DNA of 44,477 nt, taken from positions 1-44,477 of the forward strand of contig NZ_SMBU01000040.1 of NCBI RefSeq assembly GCF_004342485.1, written 5' to 3'. A model generated the notes under the pieces. That model had not been told where the DNA came from. It saw only the letters and a program-made list of their open reading frames with translations, and did not search any database. The translations under genes and the position numbers were made by a program. Positions 35,575 through 42,959 of this stretch are shown piece by piece; the first letter of the stretch is position 1, and every line of letters begins with the position of its first letter. Origin of the DNA: Roseateles saccharophilus (GTDB lineage Bacteria; Pseudomonadota; Gammaproteobacteria; Burkholderiales; Burkholderiaceae_C).

Positions 35575-37632
35575 TTAGGTGGCCTCCGCTTCGACGCGCG
35601 GCTGCTCCGGCCTGGCCAGGCGGTCCTTCACGAGGCCGGCCAGCAGCACGTCCACCAGCGTGCCGCCCTGCCCTGCTCCCTGGCCGCCACCGACCAGCAC
35701 CTCGGGCACCAGTTGCACACCCGCGCCGGCCAGCGCCTGGGCGACCTGCACGATGGCGTAGTTGCCCGACTCCATCGAGCCGATCTTCTGGCGGATGACC
35801 TCGGCCTCGGCCTCGCCGATGGCGAGCGTACGGCCCGCCTCGGCCTGGCCGGTCACGCGCGTGACTTCGGCGTCAGCCTCGGCCGTGATCTTCTTGGAGC
35901 GCGCCGCGCCGTCGGCCGTCTTCACCGCGGCCTGGGCGCTGAACTCGGCGATCGCCACCTTGCGCTCGGCGTCCACCACCTGGGCCTGGGTACGCGCCAG
36001 GGCCGTGGCCTGCTCGAGCTGCTGGCGCACGCCCTGGGCTTCCATCTGCGTCGTGAACGTGACCTTCTCCTGCTCGGCCAGCTTGCGGTCGGTCAGCGTC
36101 TTCATCAGCTCGGCCGGCGGCACGATGTCGCCGATCAGCGTCTCGACGGCGCCGACGTCGTAGGCCTTCAGCGCCGCAGCGATGGCGGCCTTGGCATCGG
36201 CCTGGCGCTCGCTGCGCTTCTTCAGGAAGTCGATGACGTCCGAGTTCTGCGCCGCGTTGCGGAAGTAGTTGCCGATGGTGGGCTCCAGCACCTGCGTGAC
36301 CAGGGCCTCCATGCTGCCGAAGCGGGCGATGACCTTGGGCGCGTCGTTGCGCGGGATGTGGATGATCTGGCTCACGTCCAGGTTGAAGGTGAAGCCGTCG
36401 GCCGAGCGCACGGTGATGGTGGACAGGTTGGCGTCGAGCTTGTGCGCCTCGGTCTTGCCGGTGGCCCAATTCAGCACGACGTTGGCCGTGGGCACGACAC
36501 GCACCTTGTGGGTGTAGGTGTTGATCGCGTACTTGCCGGGGTCCAGCACATCCACCCACACGCCCTTCTCGCCCTTGCGGACCATGTTGGCATGGCGGAA
36601 GCCCTCGCCCGTCACGTCCACGCCGGGGCGGCCGACGAAGGCGACGACGACACCGACCGACGCAATGGGCACCTCGGTCATGTCGATGATCTCGACGGTG
36701 GCGAACATCGGGTTGATGAAGTAGCGGCCGGCCAGCAGCACCTGCTCCTGCAGGCCCTTGGTGCCGCCGGCATCGACGAAGGCCTGCGGCTCCTGGAACA
36801 GGTTGTGGCCCGGCACCTCGGGGCCGGCGATCTCGCCGGTCGTGAGGGAGGCACCTTCGCGCGTCGTCACGATGCCGACCTTGTTGTCGGGCACGTCGGT
36901 TACCTGCACCTGGGTGACGCGGAACAGGCCGGGGTTGACGCGGTACTTGCCCTGGGGGATGACGCTCATCTGCGGACCGCGCTCGCCGCCGCCGTCCATG
37001 AAGGCGCGGGCGTCCTGGAAGCTGTCGCAGGCCACGGCGCGACCGATGACGCGGCCACCGGCCAGCGGGCGGCCATCGCGGGCCTCGACGATGCCGATCT
37101 TGCCGGGCTCGATGACGGTCATGCGCTCCAGGCGCACGGTGAACAGCAGGGTGTTGACGCGCCAGGCACCGGGCGGCACGACGCTCATCTGCAGGCCGCG
37201 CTCGCCGGCGGCCAGGAAGGCGCGGGCGTCCTGGAAGTTGTCGCAGTCGACATGGCGGGCCAGCACGCGGCCGTCGGGCAGGGGCAGGCCGTCGCAGGCC
37301 TCAATGATGCCGATGGCGTCATCGGGCACGACGGTGAACTTGACGAGCTCGACCTGGTACTGCCAAGGCCACAGGCCTACATGCAGGCCGGGGGCCAGCG
37401 TGTCGGCCTGCAGGCCGGCCTCGCCGTAGAGGGCCACGATGCGGCCGGGCGGCAGTTCCTTGTGGCGGCCGAACAGCACGAACTTCTTCGTGACCGTGCC
37501 GATGGAGTCGTCGGGCACGATGACGAAGCCGAACAGGCGCAGCGTGCGCCGGTAGAAGACCAGCGCGAGCAGCAGGGCCACGGTCAGCGTGGCCAGCCAG
37601 GGGTAGGTGAACAGGGTGAACAGGGCGTCCAT
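35575..37632 (-). CDS. Flotillin/SPFH-domain membrane protein with N-terminal tandem repeats
   Basis: A 685-residue protein. An N-terminal membrane helix (about 8-27) is followed by related beta-rich units that begin with a VPDDxIGxV-type motif near residues 39, 102, 173, 247 and about 320. Three carry a FQ(D/E)xxAF box near 133, 205 and 280. Next comes an SPFH/Band 7 domain (about 330-480) and a long Ala/Glu-rich coiled coil with flotillin-like AEADAEVTRVTGQAEAGRTLAIGEAEAE repeats (quoted in parts; about 560-620), and a Gly-rich tail. SPFH proteins oligomerise into membrane microdomain cages. It leads the operon with the KdpDE-like system, which hints at stress or membrane sensing. Confidence 0.85.
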   Translation of the reverse strand: MDALFTLFTYPWLATLTVALLLALVFYRRTLRLFGFVIVPDDSIGTVTKKFVLFGRHKELPPGRIVALYGEAGLQADTLAPGLHVGLWPWQYQVELVKFTVVPDDAIGIIEACDGLPLPDGRVLARHVDCDNFQDARAFLAAGERGLQMSVVPPGAWRVNTLLFTVRLERMTVIEPGKIGIVEARDGRPLAGGRVIGRAVACDSFQDARAFMDGGGERGPQMSVIPQGKYRVNPGLFRVTQVQVTDVPDNKVGIVTTREGASLTTGEIAGPEVPGHNLFQEPQAFVDAGGTKGLQEQVLLAGRYFINPMFATVEIIDMTEVPIASVGVVVAFVGRPGVDVTGEGFRHANMVRKGEKGVWVDVLDPGKYAINTYTHKVRVVPTANVVLNWATGKTEAHKLDANLSTITVRSADGFTFNLDVSQIIHIPRNDAPKVIARFGSMEALVTQVLEPTIGNYFRNAAQNSDVIDFLKKRSERQADAKAAIAAALKAYDVGAVETLIGDIVPPAELMKTLTDRKLAEQEKVTFTTQMEAQGVRQQLEQATALARTQAQVVDAERKVAIAEFSAQAAVKTADGAARSKKITAEADAEVTRVTGQAEAGRTLAIGEAEAEVIRQKIGSMESGNYAIVQVAQALAGAGVQLVPEVLVGGGQGAGQGGTLVDVLLAGLVKDRLARPEQPRVEAEAT

Positions 37633-37701
37633 ACGGAGCTTTGTCGTGGAGAGGCCTCCACTCTCGCGGCAGCGGCGTTAGCGCCGCATAAGGAAGCGCG
37701 C

Positions 37702-39153
37702 TCAGCGCGCCGGCTGAGGACTGCGCGCGCGCTCCAGCGCCAGGCGCGCGCTCGTCGCCACGCTCAGCTGCTCCTGCAGATACTGCGCCAGCCGCGGCTG
37801 CTGGCTGAAGGCCGCGTTGAAGCGGATATGCGGGTCGGGCGCACCGTCGGCCGCGAAGGTGGCACCGCGCACCAGCAGGATGCCACGGCGGAAAGCCTCC
37901 TTCACGACGCCATCCACATCCACGCCCGCCGGCAGCGCGCCCCACAAGAAGAGGCCGCCCTCGCCCGGGTGCTCCAGCAGCACGCCGGCCTGGCGCAGCT
38001 GGCGCGTGGCGGCCACGCGGGCCGCGGCCAGGCGCTGCTGCAGTCGGTCCAGGTGCTTGCGCCAGCGCCCGGCCGACAGCGCCTCCAGCAGCACGAACTC
38101 GTTGAGCGCCGCCGTCGTCAGCACCGAGACGATCTTCTCGCGCATCAGCGCCTTCACCAGGCCCGGCTCAGCGGCCATATAGCCTAGGCGCAGCGAGGGG
38201 CTCATGGCCTTGCAGAAGCTCGAGTAGTAGATAACGCCGTCCAGCCCCGAGAGCTGGGCCAGGCGCGTCGGCGTGCCGGGGTGGAAGTGGCCCTGCACAT
38301 CGTCCTCGGCGATCAGGAAGCCGTGGCGTTGCGCCAGCATCAGCACGCGGTGGAGGTTGGCCGCCGTGCTGCCCCAGCCGGTGGGGTTGTGCAGCACGCT
38401 CTGGATGAAGAGCAGGCGCGGCCGGTGGCGCGTGCAGGCCTCGTCGAGGGCATCGAGGTCGATGCCGTCGGGGCGGCGCGGCACCGGCAGGATGTTGACG
38501 CCGGCCTGGCGCAGGCGGTCGAACAGCAGGAAGTAGCCCGGCGTCTCCACCGCCACCGTGTCGCCCGGGCGCAGCAGCGCGCGGCAGATCAGGTCGATGG
38601 CCTGGGTGCCGCCATAGGTCGTCAGCACGCGGCTCGCGTCCACCGCAATGCCCTGCCCGCGCAGCAGCGTCGCGATGCGCTCGCGCAGCTCCGGCAGCCC
38701 CTGCGGCGGGCAGCGCGAGGCCATGCCCGCGGGCGCCCGCGCCAGGCCGCGCTGCACGGCCGCGGCGGGCACGGCGTCCTCCAGCCAGGTGGCCGGCAAC
38801 GCGCCGCTGCTGGCCAGCAGCACGCCGGCGCGCTGATCGTTGGCCTGCTGGGCCAGCCAGACGGCCTCCTGCTCCTCGCCCGCCTCCACGCGCACCGCGT
38901 CGGGCATCGCATCGGCCGGCCCGTCGGCGACGAAGAAGCCGGCCGTGCCGCGCGAGTCGATCAGGCCGGCGGCCACAAGGCGGTCGTAGGCGATGACGAC
39001 GGTGTTGGGACTGACGCCGAGTTGCCCAGCGAGCTGGCGGATGGAGTTCAGCCGCGCCCCCGGCGGCAGTTGGGCGCAGCCGATCAGCGCGCGCAGGCGC
39101 TGCTCGATCTGGTCGGCCAGTGGGGTGGAGGAGTCACGATCCAGCGAGAACAT
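37702..39153 (-). CDS. MocR-family PLP-dependent transcriptional regulator
   Basis: A 483-residue protein. The N-terminal GntR winged helix (about 1-75; IRQLAGQLGVSPNTVVIAYDRL) is fused to a fold-type I aminotransferase domain (about 110-470) with Schiff-base Lys in SSFCKAMSPSLRLGY. The HNPTG motif (SVLHNPTGWG) is intact. MocR regulators use PLP to sense amino acids or vitamin B6 derivatives and usually control a neighbouring gene. Here the LysE-type exporter gene is 3 bp upstream in the same orientation, so both are probably co-transcribed and the exporter is the likely target. Confidence 0.92.
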   Translation of the reverse strand: MFSLDRDSSTPLADQIEQRLRALIGCAQLPPGARLNSIRQLAGQLGVSPNTVVIAYDRLVAAGLIDSRGTAGFFVADGPADAMPDAVRVEAGEEQEAVWLAQQANDQRAGVLLASSGALPATWLEDAVPAAAVQRGLARAPAGMASRCPPQGLPELRERIATLLRGQGIAVDASRVLTTYGGTQAIDLICRALLRPGDTVAVETPGYFLLFDRLRQAGVNILPVPRRPDGIDLDALDEACTRHRPRLLFIQSVLHNPTGWGSTAANLHRVLMLAQRHGFLIAEDDVQGHFHPGTPTRLAQLSGLDGVIYYSSFCKAMSPSLRLGYMAAEPGLVKALMREKIVSVLTTAALNEFVLLEALSAGRWRKHLDRLQQRLAAARVAATRQLRQAGVLLEHPGEGGLFLWGALPAGVDVDGVVKEAFRRGILLVRGATFAADGAPDPHIRFNAAFSQQPRLAQYLQEQLSVATSARLALERARSPQPAR

Positions 39154-39156
39154 CGG

Positions 39157-39741
39157 TCAGCGCATCAGCATCACGGCCAGCAGGGCCAGGGAGGCGGCCA
39201 TGATGGCATTGAACGCGCGGCGCCGGCCCGGGTTGGACAGCAGTCGGCCGATCCAGCTGCCGAACAGGGCCCAGCCCGAGATGCAGGGGAAGCCGACCAG
39301 GGCTCCGGCCAGGCTGACGAGCAGCGCAGCGGCGGGCAGGCTCAGCCCGGCCGGCATGAAGACCGACGCGACCGTCACGGCGCGCAGCCAGCTCTTGGGG
39401 TTCACGGCCTGGAAGAGCGCGGCCTGCACGAAGCCCAGGGTCTGGGGCGGCCGGTCCATCGCGACGGGCTGGCCGACGAGCCGCCAGGCCAGCACCAGCA
39501 TGTAGAGCGTGCCGGCGAGCTTGAGGGCCGCATGCAGCGCCGGCCAGGCAATGAAGAGCGCCCCCAGGCCCATGCACATGACGAAGGTCAGCGTCGCGAC
39601 GCCGCACACCATGCCGAGGATGGCGGGCAGCGTGCGCCGGTAGCCGTGGTGGGCGCCGCTGGCGACCAGCATCATGTTGTTCGGGCCGGGCGTGCCGGAC
39701 ATCAGCGCGCAATAGGTCAGGAAGGGCAGCAACTCGTTCAT
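39157..39741 (-). CDS. LysE/RhtB-family amino acid exporter
   Basis: A 194-residue membrane protein with about six hydrophobic segments. The family signature near the N-terminus is GTPGPNNMMLVASG, followed by AILGMVCGV; later QAVNPKSWLRAV is the second conserved motif. LysE/RhtB proteins export amino acids such as homoserine, threonine or cysteine. The start MNELLPFL (39741) follows family usage; MPRM at 39750 is equally open. It is the first gene of a pair with the MocR regulator. Confidence 0.88.
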   Translation of the reverse strand: MNELLPFLTYCALMSGTPGPNNMMLVASGAHHGYRRTLPAILGMVCGVATLTFVMCMGLGALFIAWPALHAALKLAGTLYMLVLAWRLVGQPVAMDRPPQTLGFVQAALFQAVNPKSWLRAVTVASVFMPAGLSLPAAALLVSLAGALVGFPCISGWALFGSWIGRLLSNPGRRRAFNAIMAASLALLAVMLMR

Positions 39742-39833
39742 GCGGGGCATCGGCGGGTGGGCGATGCCGGCATTGCAACGTCCGGCCGTCGGGCCGTGAA
39801 GCTACAGCGCCTCGCGGCGCGCAGCGCGCTGTG

Positions 39834-40190
39834 TCAGCGCGCGGATGCGTACAGCGGCAGCGCCGACTCGGCGCGCAACCGGGCGCGGTGGAAGCGGCAG
39901 TACTCACGCTCCCAGTTGCCGTTGTCCCTGGCCTGGGTCAGGGTCAGCCATCTCAGGTTGTCCGGCGAGTTCTCGCCCTCCGCGCAGGGCGGCACGACAT
40001 AGTCCACGACATAGCCTGGGCAGGCACCGGCGGGCTTGCCGGTGACCGGGCAGGGAGACAGCTGCCGGAACTCGGCCACGGCGGCCAGCGAGCGGCGCGG
40101 GCGCGCGTCCGAAGGCGCGGCCAGCACGAGGAAGACCGCGGCGGCCAGGGCCAGCGTGGTCGCCGCGGCGGCGGCCGAAGGGGCCTTCAC
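39834..40190 (-). CDS. Small exported HNH-fold protein with a degenerate catalytic motif
   Basis: A 118-residue protein with an N-terminal hydrophobic signal or anchor (about 5-27). Its Cys-containing HNH-like domain reads CPVTGKPAGACPGY, VVDYVVPPC, NLRWLTLTQARDN and EREYC. In HNH relatives of this type the core is D-H-x-x-P-L; here the His is Tyr (VVDYVVPP), although the later Asn and the zinc-type cysteines stay. Nuclease activity is therefore doubtful, and a structural or binding role is possible. The start is a GTG at 40190 overlapping the stop of the 65-residue gene (GTGA), so translation is coupled. Confidence 0.7.
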   Translation of the reverse strand: MKAPSAAAAATTLALAAAVFLVLAAPSDARPRRSLAAVAEFRQLSPCPVTGKPAGACPGYVVDYVVPPCAEGENSPDNLRWLTLTQARDNGNWEREYCRFHRARLRAESALPLYASAR

Positions 40191-40384
40191 AGCACCACCC
40201 GGCGAACGTCGATCTCGGTGTCCTCCCAGGCCACGGCATCGGGCTTGGGCTGCTCGACGCTGCCGGAAACCCTGACCGACGCCGTGCTCCGCGAAGCGGC
40301 CTCGTGCAGCCCCTTCACGCGCCGCATCGTGTCGCGGATCTGATGAAGCGAATCCTGGGCGAAGGCGCGAAGTTGAGGCTGCAT
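40187..40384 (-). CDS. Small acidic/basic protein, 65 residues, unknown
   Basis: I do not recognise this protein. It has a basic helical N-terminal half (SLHQIRDTMRRVKGLHEAA) and a polar C-terminus ending WEDTEIDVRRVVL. A GGAG ribosome site precedes the ATG by 8 nt, and the stop overlaps the HNH-like gene (GTGA), which supports it as real. Its leader contains stacked hairpins. Its C-terminal pattern W-E-(D/E)-T-x-(I/F)-D-V-R recurs in the small ORF at 42960-43160. Confidence 0.65.
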   Translation of the reverse strand: MQPQLRAFAQDSLHQIRDTMRRVKGLHEAASRSTASVRVSGSVEQPKPDAVAWEDTEIDVRRVVL

Positions 40385-40460
40385 GACGGGCTCCGGTGTC
40401 GATGCAGGCAGTCTCGGCGCGCGGCCACGTGAGGAATATCGCTCTTAGGGGGCAGGCAGT

Positions 40461-40510
40461 GGGGGATGCACGACCAGGCATCCCCCATCCCTCCCTCCAA
40501 AGAGGGATGG
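40461..40510. repeat. Two abutting perfect hairpins
   Basis: First stem: GGGGGATGC (40461-40469) with GCATCCCCC (40478-40486), loop 8. Second stem: CCATCCCTC (40485-40493) with GAGGGATGG (40502-40510), loop 8. The stems share 2 bp and a CATCCC/GGGATG core, so alternative pairings exist. On the minus strand they lie downstream of the terminator and upstream of the 65-residue gene. This could be a leader regulatory structure or a small palindromic repeat element. Confidence 0.55.
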
Positions 40511-40520
40511 CCGACGCGCC

Positions 40521-40549
40521 AAAAAGAACCCCGGCGCGGGGCCGGGGTT
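40521..40549 (-). terminator. Strong Rho-independent terminator
   Basis: A 9-bp perfect stem AACCCCGGC/GCCGGGGTT with a 5-nt loop is followed on the minus strand by CTTTTT. It would end minus-strand transcription arriving from the accessory region, such as the retropepsin-like gene at 40887, or a former tRNA transcript. Confidence 0.8.
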
Positions 40550-40824
40550 GCAAACGCCGCAGGCGCATCGCGCCGGGGCACCTGCCCAGGGAGGGAGAGA
40601 AGCAGGCAAGAGAAGATTAGTGCCGCGCCAAGGCGGCCGGCGTAGGACAGCGCCGCATCGAGCCCGGAGGATGTCGAACACTGCCCGCTAGGCCGCATGG
40701 ATGCTAGCTCTGCCGCAGCCAGGTGAGCGTCCGTTCCCCCATTTGTTCCCCCGCCTAGCAAGTGGTGCCCATTCCCTGATGCCAGGCTGATGCCCACGGT
40801 TCAGATCAAGGCAGGCCTCGCCAA

Positions 40825-40867
40825 GCTCCCAGCGAGAAGCCGTTCTACCCATTGAACTACAAGGCAG
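40825..40867 (-). other. tRNA-like fragment (possible relic attachment site)
   Basis: On the minus strand the sequence TAGTTCAATGGGTAGAACG forms a D-arm (GTTC/GAAC stem, 8-nt loop) as in many tRNA genes. One base later comes a five-pair stem (GCTTC/GGAGC with one G-U pair), but its loop has six nucleotides rather than seven. No TTCGA-type T-arm or matching acceptor follows. It is therefore not a functional tRNA. It may be the remaining 5' half of one, left by an integrating element, or coincidence. Confidence 0.25.
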
Positions 40868-40886
40868 TGCCTCGGAAGGCTCAACC

Positions 40887-41327
40887 CTAGTAGCAGAGCG
40901 TGAAGTGCCCCGCCTGGCCGTTGTAGACCAGCAGCCCACGATCGATGACATCGCGACCGATCAAGCCGTCAATCTGCTGGCCCGCGAACGAGCTTTCGGT
41001 GACGGCGAGCGCATCAATCAACCAGCCGCCCTGCTGATGCCCTGGCACGAACAGCATGAGGTCGTACTGATACATCGGAACCGCTTGCGCGCCAGTTGAC
41101 GGTGTGTGGATCATGACGGTGCCCGTCGGGTTCAGTCCCAGCTGAGAAATCAACCGCGTGTCGGCGACGGTGTGCGAGGCTCCTGTGTCGACCAGAAACG
41201 TTCCACTGACAGGCTTTGGCGCTGTTTGTCCAGCCGCCAGCATTGCACCCTGGAGAGGGACGCTCGGACCTATCAGTACGTTAATCAGCGGCCCGGCAGG
41301 GCCTGTCCCCAGCGTCAGACTGGGCAT
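40887..41327 (-). CDS. Retropepsin-like aspartic protease
   Basis: A 146-residue protein with the retropepsin active-site motif FLVDTGASHT (catalytic Asp in DTGA) and a second conserved block IDGLIGRDVIDRG. One DTG motif per chain means it should work as a dimer, like viral and Ddi1-type retropepsins. There is no signal peptide, so it is presumably cytosolic. Its start overlaps the preceding 79-residue gene by 13 bp, so both form one unit. The physiological substrate is unknown; single-domain retropepsins of this kind are scattered in bacterial genomes. Confidence 0.8.
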   Translation of the reverse strand: MPSLTLGTGPAGPLINVLIGPSVPLQGAMLAAGQTAPKPVSGTFLVDTGASHTVADTRLISQLGLNPTGTVMIHTPSTGAQAVPMYQYDLMLFVPGHQQGGWLIDALAVTESSFAGQQIDGLIGRDVIDRGLLVYNGQAGHFTLCY

Positions 41328-41554
41328 GTGCGCAGGTCACGGGTGAAGTAGGCGACCTGCTCAGCCGGAGCGATCTGCTTGACAAGGAAAGGTTCAAGCT
41401 TGAAATCGGTGTACCCGCGCTTGAGCGCATCGCCATAGGAATCAAACGTCTCGACGAGGGTGTCGCCCTTGATCAGGGCGAACTTCCCCACCTGCGTCAG
41501 CAGGGAGGGAAGGAGACGGTTGTACGTCTCGATCTCGAGCTGAAGCTTGGTCAT
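41315..41554 (-). CDS. Small protein upstream of the retropepsin, 79 residues
   Basis: A 79-residue protein, starting after a good GAGGAAG ribosome site. The N-terminus is helical (KLQLEIETYNRLLPSLL), followed by KFALIKGDTLVETFDSYGDALKRGY, a pattern like DUF5678-type small proteins (a V-A/L-I-x-G motif followed by a helix). It overlaps the protease gene by 13 bp. In my recollection such short proteins are often paired with bacterial retropepsin-like genes, so it may be an inhibitor, adaptor or substrate; this is inference. Confidence 0.72.
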   Translation of the reverse strand: MTKLQLEIETYNRLLPSLLTQVGKFALIKGDTLVETFDSYGDALKRGYTDFKLEPFLVKQIAPAEQVAYFTRDLRTCPV

Positions 41555-41733
41555 GATCTTCCTCGTTGGTGGCTCCATCCAGTGGCAAGCAATGCTCGCT
41601 CTGGACAGCCTGAGCTTATACGACGAAAAGGGCCGGAATCGCAGATTCCGGTGTGCATCTGTCACGGCTCCCCATGGATGAGGGCCGGAGCCGCCGGGGC
41701 GCGTTGTGAATCGCGCGCCGCGTTCCGGCCGCG

Positions 41734-41913
41734 TCAGGGCTGCGTCTTGTACATGTCGATCAGCCTGAGGCGAAGGGAGGCGATGGCATCACCGAGGTCC
41801 TTGCCGGTTGACGAATGGTTGCTCTTGATCTCGAACAGCCCGGGCTGATGCTGAATCAATTTCGCAAGCAGCGCGTCGGCGGCAATCACAGCGCTTCCTT
41901 CATCCATGGCCAT
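41734..41913 (-). CDS. Small hypothetical protein, 59 residues
   Basis: Fifty-nine residues, starting MAMDEGSAVIAADALL and ending LRLRLIDMYKTQP. A strong GGGAGA ribosome site lies 6 nt before the ATG. The sequence is acidic and amphipathic, with no signal peptide, membrane helix or recognised domain. It is one of a run of short minus-strand genes. The ribosome site and protein-like composition argue that it is real. Confidence 0.6.
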   Translation of the reverse strand: MAMDEGSAVIAADALLAKLIQHQPGLFEIKSNHSSTGKDLGDAIASLRLRLIDMYKTQP

Positions 41914-42063
41914 CTGGTTCTCCCTTTGTGCCCGGTGGCGCCGGGCGCGCGAAGTTGATTCTGGCCTGCAATGAGGGCTAGGCGATCGATCGGCGCCGAT
42001 CCACCGACAGATTTGAGGACTACATCGGCGCCGGCGGTGCCGCGCCTTCTGATGCCCCTCGCT

Positions 42064-42276
42064 CTACCGGACGATGGTGATATTCCGGCGCGGTCGGTAC
42101 GCGACAAAACACGTCAGGTCGGCATCGCCAGGAGCTTGGGTCAGCGACTCACCAGTTTCGAGCGCAAAGCTTGGGATGTCATACATGCCAGGGTAACCCG
42201 GCTTCGGCATCGTGGTCTTGACCACTACTACCTCGGTGCCGTCGTCGAGACGGCCGCGCAGACGTTCGATTTTCAT
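42064..42276 (-). CDS. Small hypothetical protein, 70 residues
   Basis: Seventy residues beginning MKIERLRGRLDDGTEVVVVKTTM and ending RPRRNITIVR, probably a small beta-rich fold. The start at 42276 has an AGGGAGAG ribosome site 6 nt upstream; the longer ORF start at 42378 does not. No family recognised. Same strand and style as its neighbours. Confidence 0.65.
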   Translation of the reverse strand: MKIERLRGRLDDGTEVVVVKTTMPKPGYPGMYDIPSFALETGESLTQAPGDADLTCFVAYRPRRNITIVR

Positions 42277-42387
42277 GTTCTCTCCCTGTCCCGCGAATCG
42301 CGGCGCCGCGACTCTAACGCCCCAACCTGCCAGGGTGCGTCGTGCAGTTTGGTGAGACGTCGGCGCTCGCTCAGGCACGCCCGGCCC

Positions 42388-42474
42388 TCACTGAGCCCAC
42401 CCCGCGTCCTTCTTCAGCTGCGCCGTCATCTCGTTGATGATCTGCAGCACCGCCTTCCAGCCCCCCCACTTCAC
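42388..42474 (-). CDS. Possible 28-residue coupled micro-ORF
   Basis: A GTG at 42474 overlaps the stop codon of the 120-residue gene (GTGA) and opens a 28-codon frame ending LKKDAGWAQ. The peptide (KWGGWKAVLQIINEM in the middle) looks protein-like and amphipathic. An in-frame stop sits just upstream, so it is not the tail of a longer intact gene unless a frameshift occurred. No family recognised. Confidence 0.3.
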   Translation of the reverse strand: MKWGGWKAVLQIINEMTAQLKKDAGWAQ

Positions 42475-42833
42475 TTTGGTTCGGGCGGCCTACGCAGGCC
42501 AGCGCAGATGATCGTGACGAGTCCGGTCTCGCCGCTATGGTTGTGGAAGCCGATAGCTGCCTCCAGGCCTGGCTCTGCGGCGACCATCTGCCCGATCCGG
42601 CTCACCCGGTCGATTAACGTTCCTTCCGTAGGGGAGTCGAGTGCGTCGATCTTCCGCAGGTCCGAAAGCAGCTGTCCCGCGTTCAGGTAGAAGGCCGCCG
42701 CGGACGCCGGCCCCGAGCCAGGGTAGGCGAAGCCCGCGCTGCCGACCCAGTACGTTGAATGCTGGCCGTCAAGTTCCACATCCACGCGCAGGACGGCAGC
42801 GGTGCCGGCGGCCTCGTCAGAACGGTTGACCAT
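42471..42833 (-). CDS. Hypothetical protein, 120 residues
   Basis: About 120 residues with a beta-rich first half (AAVLRVDVELDGQHSTYWVG) and helical second half (AGQLLSDLRKIDALDS), then AAIGFHNHSGETGLVTIICAGL. There is no signal peptide or membrane segment and I recognise no family. No clear ribosome site precedes the ATG at 42833, but alternatives are absent because a terminator lies about 20 bp upstream. The micro-ORF at 42388 follows with overlap. Confidence 0.55.
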   Translation of the reverse strand: MVNRSDEAAGTAAVLRVDVELDGQHSTYWVGSAGFAYPGSGPASAAAFYLNAGQLLSDLRKIDALDSPTEGTLIDRVSRIGQMVAAEPGLEAAIGFHNHSGETGLVTIICAGLRRPPEPK

Positions 42834-42850
42834 GTTGATCGCGATGGCCG

Positions 42851-42879
42851 CAAAAAGAAACCCCGGCGCACTGCCGGGG
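42851..42879 (-). terminator. Rho-independent terminator
   Basis: Stem CCCCGGC (42861-42867) with GCCGGGG (42873-42879), loop 5, followed on the minus strand by TTTCTTTTTG. It ends a minus-strand transcript coming from the right, which supports the small ORF at 42960-43160 as transcribed. It closely resembles the terminator at 40521-40549. Confidence 0.8.
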
Positions 42880-42959
42880 CTGAACCCTCTTCGCTGTTAC
42901 GTCGAGGCCTGCTCAGGGAGGTGAAGCAGGGGGCAGAAGCCCGAAGTGACTGTACGGCA

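Larger units (their letters stand above)
40385..40886. other. Intergenic region with hairpins, a terminator and a tRNA-like fragment
   Basis: Five hundred bases with no convincing gene. From left to right it holds two perfect 9-bp hairpins (40461-40510), a Rho-independent terminator on the minus strand (40521-40549), featureless GC-rich sequence, and a tRNA-like fragment (40825-40867). It forms the boundary between the conserved chromosomal genes on the left and the accessory short genes on the right. Confidence 0.6.

Noticed and set aside
34957-38187. 1076-residue plus-strand ORF
   Set aside because: It is antisense to the kinase, SPFH and MocR genes. Its His/Gly/Arg/Leu-rich low-complexity sequence is typical of a shadow frame in high-GC DNA.
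38281-40002. 573-residue plus-strand ORF
   Set aside because: Antisense to the MocR and LysE genes with low-complexity composition and no ribosome site.
40688-40951. Integrase C-terminal remnant on the minus strand
   Set aside because: A short frame ends WLRQS, which recalled phage integrase tails, but it is too short and has no catalytic Arg-His-Arg-Tyr residues to support a call.
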